Of a DNA stretch of 64,000 nucleotides, positions 60,250-64,000 are shown in pieces. Made by a program: the position numbers and the translations under genes. Origin of the DNA: Pseudomonas viridiflava (GTDB lineage Bacteria > Pseudomonadota > Gammaproteobacteria > Pseudomonadales > Pseudomonadaceae); assembly GCF_900582625.1 (NCBI RefSeq), contig NZ_UTIQ01000084.1:620001-684000 (forward strand), given 5' to 3'. The first letter of the stretch is position 1. Every line of letters begins with the position of its first letter. Below the pieces are notes generated by a model that saw nothing but the letters and a program-made list of their open reading frames with translations, made no database searches and had not been told where the DNA came from.

Positions 60250-60522
60250 ATGCGTAAACCGGAACTAGCCGCGGCCATCGCGGAACAGGCTGATCTGACT
60301 AAAGATCAAGCCAATCGTGTACTCAATGCTGTGCTCGAAGAAATCACCTCCGCCCTGAACCGCAAGGACAGTGTGACCCTGGTGGGCTTCGGCACCTTCG
60401 TGCAGCGTCATCGCGGCGCCCGCACCGGCAAAAACCCACAAACCGGTGAGCCGGTGAAAATCAAAGCCAGCAACACCGTTGCCTTCAAGCCAGGCAAGTC
60501 TTTGAAAGACGCGGTGAACTGA
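60250..60522 (+). CDS. HU-family DNA-binding protein
   Basis: 90 residues from the ATG at 60250 (AAGGGG ahead). L-V-G-F-G-T-F and G-K-N-P-Q-T-G-E-P-V-K-I-K-A form the HU beta-arm. A nucleoid protein. It differs from the main HU in starting M-R-K-P-E-L and probably corresponds to the HU paralogue near recG in Pseudomonas. Confidence 0.95.
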   Translation: MRKPELAAAIAEQADLTKDQANRVLNAVLEEITSALNRKDSVTLVGFGTFVQRHRGARTGKNPQTGEPVKIKASNTVAFKPGKSLKDAVN

Positions 60523-60530
60523 GCCCAGTA

Positions 60531-60556
60531 CGCCCGGGGCCGAACGGCTCCGGGCG
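60531..60556 (+). terminator. Hairpin after the HU gene
   Basis: CGCCCGGGGCCG and CGGCTCCGGGCG pair (one G-T) around AA, followed after a gap by CTTTTAAC. Moderately good terminator. Confidence 0.7.
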
Positions 60557-60684
60557 CACTTCCCGCTTTTAACGTCCTATTCGCTGCAAATCCCCGCCAC
60601 AACCCACCAGAAAGCAGGCTGTAGTCCACGCCGCAAACCGCTACAATGCGCCGCCGTTTCACTATTTGATTGAGGCCAGCGCGC

Positions 60685-61080
60685 ATGAAATTTCGTTTTC
60701 TCCTCTGGATGCTCGGCCGCATGATGGCCAAAGCCAGCAAGACCAATCCTGCGTTTCAGCAGCAGCTCGAAGGCCGCGACCTGGTGTTTCAGCTGCACAC
60801 GCTCGATGGCAAAGTGGCCCGTCATTTCATCGTTAAAGACCAACGCCTGACCAGCAAACGGGGCCCCGCTGCGCAGCCGGATTTCGCCTTGGGCTTCAAA
60901 GACGCCGATTACGGGTTCGCTACCATGAACGCGAAGAACAAGCAGCTCGCGTTTATGCAGGGCATTCAGAACAAAGATATTCAGATTCAGGGCAACCCGG
61001 CGTTGGTCATCTGGTTCCAGGGTTTGACCAAATACATCATGCCCAAGAAGAAAAAAGCCGCAGACAAAAAAGCCGCCTGA
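60685..61080 (+). CDS. SCP2-like small protein
   Basis: 131 residues from the ATG at 60685 (GAGG ahead). The central region (L-V-F-Q-L-H-T-L-D-G-K-V-A-R-H-F-I-V-K, D-F-A-L-G-F-K-D-A-D-Y-G-F) fits the SCP2 sterol/lipid-carrier fold; the C-terminus is lysine-rich (M-P-K-K-K-K-A-A-D-K-K-A-A). Probably a soluble lipid-binding protein; role unknown. Confidence 0.75.
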   Translation: MKFRFLLWMLGRMMAKASKTNPAFQQQLEGRDLVFQLHTLDGKVARHFIVKDQRLTSKRGPAAQPDFALGFKDADYGFATMNAKNKQLAFMQGIQNKDIQIQGNPALVIWFQGLTKYIMPKKKKAADKKAA

Positions 61081-61160
61081 TTCTCGCTATGGCCGCATCC
61101 AACTGGTTGGAATGCCGCACGTTAGCTAGGCTGGGGTGAATTTCTCGCGGAAGCCATCCC

Positions 61161-61901
61161 ATGCGCAGTTCTTTTGTCCTACCCCTGATGTTGCTGGCGA
61201 CGGTCGCCCAGGCCGAACCGAGCAAGCCTGCGGCATTTGAGCGGGTGTTCGAGCTGGCCGGCATCCGCTTGCTCTGCGAGCAAAGCGGGCCCTTGGTAAC
61301 GCGGGGTTTGCCGGAAGAGAAGCAACCGCCCGTGGCCGAGGCATTCGACGCCGACTCGTTCTGCATTGACTTGGCCTCGCGCCTGGCGCCTGCCTTTACC
61401 GCCGAGCAGGTTGAGCAGGCCACCAAGGTGCTGGAAAGCCCGCTGGCCCAGCGGTTCACCGTGGCCGAGCGCGCGGTGGGCGAGGGTGACGGCGGCGCTG
61501 CCTTGGCCACCTACCGCGAGCAAGTACGCAGCAAACCACCACGCGCGGCGCGTGTTGAGTTGGTCCGCCGCCTGGACGCCGCCGCGCATACCACCGAGCT
61601 GTCGACCCTTCTGCGCTACGAAGTCGGTAAGACTCAAGCCCTACTGGCGCTGCGGGAGAAAAAGCAGAACCTGACCGAGGCCGAACTGGCCAAGCAAACC
61701 GAACAGCAGCTGACGCCCTTGCGCATGTCCAGTGCGGAAGCCGTGGAAACCTTCATGCTGTACGCCTACCGGCAAATGCCCAGCGGTGAGCTGGCCGATT
61801 ACGCCGCGTTGTATGAGCAGCGGCCCGTGAACGAATTGCTGGCCGCCGCGGTGAAGGAATTGCCCGCGGTGTTCGCTGCGCGGCGAGCGGTGTTGAAATA
61901 A
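61161..61901 (+). CDS. Exported protein of unknown function
   Basis: 246 residues with a clear signal peptide (L-P-L-M-L-L-A-T-V-A-Q-A). The mature part is mostly helical and charged, with R-L-L-C-E-Q and S-F-C-I-D-L, two cysteines that could form a disulfide. The layout resembles DUF2059-type exported proteins, but I am not sure. Ends at a strong terminator facing the HDOD gene. Confidence 0.7.
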   Translation: MRSSFVLPLMLLATVAQAEPSKPAAFERVFELAGIRLLCEQSGPLVTRGLPEEKQPPVAEAFDADSFCIDLASRLAPAFTAEQVEQATKVLESPLAQRFTVAERAVGEGDGGAALATYREQVRSKPPRAARVELVRRLDAAAHTTELSTLLRYEVGKTQALLALREKKQNLTEAELAKQTEQQLTPLRMSSAEAVETFMLYAYRQMPSGELADYAALYEQRPVNELLAAAVKELPAVFAARRAVLK

Positions 61902-61914
61902 TCGTCGCAAAAAG

Positions 61915-61942
61915 AAAGGGGCCCAATTGGGCCCCTTTTTTT
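61915..61942. terminator. Bidirectional terminator between convergent genes
   Basis: A perfect 24-bp palindrome, AAAGGGGCCCAA/TTGGGCCCCTTT, with T runs on the plus side and an A-rich flank (T run on the other strand) on the minus side. Serves both convergent genes. Confidence 0.88.
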
Positions 61943-61953
61943 CAGTGCGTTTT

Positions 61954-63354
61954 TTATGCGGGGAATTGCGCAGCCAACTCGCGCAGCGCGGTTTCAGCTT
62001 CCAGCACTTTGTTGATCGCTTCGTTGGCCTTCTCGCGGCTCAGGCCCAGGCGGTCGAACAGTACTTGCGGAATTTCAGCCTGCGGACCGGTGCCGATGCC
62101 ACGATTGCGCAGCAGGCTCACGGCCAGGCACACCAGGTTCGGATACGCCGAGTGAGCGCCTTCGTAGTCCGGGTCGTGCTGGAAGCGCAGCGCGGTGGCG
62201 AGCTCGTCCGGCATGTCCCAGAAGCGCATCAGCCACGAACCGATTTGTTCACGGGTAATGCCCAGCAGGTGCTGTTCGATGTAGCTGTGATCCAGGTGCG
62301 GGTTCACTTCGAGGTGACGGCAGATCAACGAAAAGTGCGGCGGGAACACATGTGCCAGCACCAGATAGCCGAAGTTGTGCAGCAGGCCGGCCAGGTACGT
62401 CAGGCCCGCTTCCGGGCGCTGCGCACGCGGCATGGCGCGTGTCAGGCCTTCGATCACGGCGGCGGTGTAGATCGCTTGGTGCCAGTACGGCGTGGCGTGT
62501 TGCGGTTGGTCTTTGGGCAGGGCCAGGGTTTTGCCCAAGGCCAGGCCCAGCGCCAGGTTGATGACCAAATCGAAGCCCAGCACGCGCACGATGGCGTCTT
62601 CTACCGAGCGGATTTTCCCCGGCGCGGCGTAGTAGGGCGAGGCGGCCCAGCTCACCACTTGCGCGGCCAGGGCGGGGTCGGTTTCAACCACGCCGGTGAT
62701 GTCGTCGACGGTGGCGTCCGGGTCGACGCGCAGTTTGATGATTTTCTGCGCGGTTTCCGGCAGCGGTGGAATTTCAATGGTTTCTTCCAGGCGCTGCTGA
62801 ATGCGGCGAGCGGTGAATGCCTGCACGGCCTGGGTGATTTCCGCGCGGTCGTCGTCCGGGCGGTCGAGGTTGGGACGGATGCCGCTCAGTGGCTCGCCGA
62901 AACGCGCGGCGCTGGCTTTGCTGAGCAAGGTTTTGTAGGCGTCGCGGGGAATCTCCAACAGCACACCGGCCTGGCCCGATTCGATCACCAGCGTCGGCGC
63001 CAGCAGCAGTTGTTCGTCATACAAGCAGGGCGAGCTGGTCAGTGGCGGCAGTGCGGGCAGCACGGTCAGGTTGTGCTTGGCGAGCATGCGTTCCTGACGA
63101 TCCGGTTTGACTGCCGCGAGTTTGCGGCCGGTCAATTCGGCGAGGCGATTGAGGTCGAGCAATTGGGTGTGCGGGTAGAGCACCAGCAGAGCGCCGATGG
63201 CATCGTCGAGCAGCACTGCTTGGACGCGCTGGGCCAGGGCCAGCTTGGGTTGCTCGTAGCAGACTTGATACGGAACGCTGAGCTTGTCGAGTAGCTGCAG
63301 AATCACCATCGGCGGCTGGGGCGAGGTATCGGTGGCGAGGGCTACTTCCGTCAT
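61954..63354 (-). CDS. YbaK-type deacylase and HDOD domain fusion protein
   Basis: 466 residues. The N-terminal 150 residues (V-P-Y-Q-V-C-Y-E-Q-P, L-L-D-D-A-I-G-A-L-L-V-L-Y, L-A-E-L-T-G-R-K-L) resemble aminoacyl-tRNA deacylase (YbaK/ProX) folds; the rest (from I-P-P-L-P-E-T-A-Q-K-I-I-K-L-R-V-D-P) is an HDOD domain, with Y-L-A-G-L-L-H-N-F-G-Y replacing the metal-binding HD pair. Probably a signalling or regulatory protein, not an active phosphodiesterase. Ninety bp from recG on the same strand. Confidence 0.88.
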   Translation of the reverse strand: MTEVALATDTSPQPPMVILQLLDKLSVPYQVCYEQPKLALAQRVQAVLLDDAIGALLVLYPHTQLLDLNRLAELTGRKLAAVKPDRQERMLAKHNLTVLPALPPLTSSPCLYDEQLLLAPTLVIESGQAGVLLEIPRDAYKTLLSKASAARFGEPLSGIRPNLDRPDDDRAEITQAVQAFTARRIQQRLEETIEIPPLPETAQKIIKLRVDPDATVDDITGVVETDPALAAQVVSWAASPYYAAPGKIRSVEDAIVRVLGFDLVINLALGLALGKTLALPKDQPQHATPYWHQAIYTAAVIEGLTRAMPRAQRPEAGLTYLAGLLHNFGYLVLAHVFPPHFSLICRHLEVNPHLDHSYIEQHLLGITREQIGSWLMRFWDMPDELATALRFQHDPDYEGAHSAYPNLVCLAVSLLRNRGIGTGPQAEIPQVLFDRLGLSREKANEAINKVLEAETALRELAAQFPA

Positions 63355-63444
63355 GAGCGTGCGATCCGGTGCGATGGGTTAGCCCGAGTATAACCAGCGG
63401 GGATTATGACTGGCCGGTCAGCCGACGGGCGTTTGTGAGCTATT

Positions 63445-64000
63445 TCACACTTGCCCGTATTGCTGGCCGTGGCGTAACCAGCGCTCCAGCAAGGGACTGA
63501 CATGTTGCGGCCAGCGTTCCAGCAAGGCTTGGGCAGCATCGCGCACGGCGGGCAGCAAATCGGCGTCGCGCATCAGGTCGGCCACCTTGAATTGCAGCAG
63601 GCCGGTTTGCCGCGTGCCGAGCATTTCGCCGGGGCCGCGCAACTCGAGGTCTTTTTCGGCGATCACAAAGCCATCGCTGGTCTCGCGCATGATGCCCAGG
63701 CGCTCGCGGCCCAGTTGCGACAGCGGCGGGTGGTACAGCAGCACGCAATGGCTGGCGGCGCTGCCCCGGCCCACACGGCCGCGCAATTGGTGCAGTTGTG
63801 CCAGGCCCAGACGCTCCGGGTTTTCAATAATCATCAGGCTGGAATTGGGCACGTCGACGCCCACTTCAATGACCGTGGTGGCGACCAACAGCTGCAACGC
63901 GCCTTCTTTGAACTGCTGCATCACCGCCGCCTTTTCCGCCGGCTTCATCCGCCCGTGGATCAGGCCGACGTTCAAGCCGCCGAGGGCCGCCGACAAGTCT
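63445..64000 (-). CDS. recG: ATP-dependent DNA helicase RecG (C-terminal part)
   Basis: The frame is open from the stop at 63445 to the window end, giving the last 185 residues. G-L-I-H-G-R-M-K-P-A-E-K, V-A-T-T-V-I-E-V-G-V-D-V-P-N (helicase motif V) and Q-L-H-Q-L-R-G-R-V-G-R-G (motif VI), then the RecG C-terminal wedge-side region L-E-L-R-G-P-G-E-M-L-G-T-R-Q-T-G. It remodels stalled replication forks. The 5' part lies beyond the window. Confidence 0.95.
   Translation of the reverse strand, partial: DLSAALGGLNVGLIHGRMKPAEKAAVMQQFKEGALQLLVATTVIEVGVDVPNSSLMIIENPERLGLAQLHQLRGRVGRGSAASHCVLLYHPPLSQLGRERLGIMRETSDGFVIAEKDLELRGPGEMLGTRQTGLLQFKVADLMRDADLLPAVRDAAQALLERWPQHVSPLLERWLRHGQQYGQV

Noticed and set aside
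61927..63294. Plus-strand frame opposite the HDOD gene (455 codons)
   Set aside because: It begins in the terminator region and has shadow-type composition; the minus-strand protein is well supported.

Overview
This 64 kb window is chromosomal DNA from a GC-rich gammaproteobacterium of the Pseudomonas group. The evidence is the gene order around the phosphate regulon (pstS-pstC-pstA-pstB-phoU on one side; phoB-phoR, ubiA, ubiC, two rubredoxins, rubredoxin reductase, HU and recG on the other), the very long PstC and PstA permeases (about 760 and 560 residues) and REP elements of the type common in Pseudomonas. The species cannot be named from the sequence. No rRNA, tRNA, CRISPR array, prophage or insertion sequence was seen.

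Layout. 0-2 kb: end of an unknown gene, a Tim44-domain membrane protein and an SMI1/KNR4 protein, then two copies of a 117-118 bp repeat. 2-6.5 kb: a FadR-type regulator divergent from an aminotransferase, a glutamine synthetase-like ligase and a periplasmic binding protein, probably an amine or polyamine catabolic unit controlled through two identical TGTGATCACA palindromes. 6.6-17 kb: housekeeping genes (thioesterases, purE-purK, TauE-type and ZIP transporters, a diguanylate cyclase, hexose-6-phosphate mutarotase, an MFS transporter, a PQQ-type dehydrogenase). 17-25.6 kb: the Pho/Pst uptake system, with Pho boxes before pstS and pstC, then a response regulator. 25.7-28.6 kb: an M23 peptidase and a 7TM diguanylate cyclase.

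29-37.5 kb is the most unusual part. One tightly overlapping ten-gene operon is preceded by a good sigma-54 promoter and a clear guanidine-I (ykkC) type riboswitch. It encodes a three-part ABC importer, a membrane di-iron desaturase/hydroxylase-like enzyme, two SDR dehydrogenases, an EamA transporter, a creatininase with all five metal ligands, an isochorismatase-fold amidase and a protein I do not recognise. It lacks the usual guanidine genes (urea carboxylase-like guanidine carboxylase, CgdAB, SMR exporter). I read it as a candidate undescribed pathway for a guanidino compound such as creatinine; that function is inference.

37.7-40.1 kb holds small membrane-protein genes. 40.2-52.2 kb is a second catabolic island: RidA, DUF1028, M20 deacylase, LysR regulator, DavA-like omega-amidase, KauB-like aldehyde dehydrogenase, SpuC-like transaminase, a second taurine/nitrate-type ABC importer and a GMC oxidoreductase. 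Most REP elements lie here. From memory of the P. aeruginosa order, where few genes separate phoR from phoU, the 26.7-52.3 kb block looks like accessory DNA placed between conserved genes.

52.3-64 kb returns to conserved genes: a CNNM/CBS membrane protein, phoR-phoB, ubiA-ubiC, a glutathione transferase, rubA-rubA-rubB, HU, an SCP2-like protein, a secreted hypothetical, a deacylase-HDOD fusion and the 3' part of recG.
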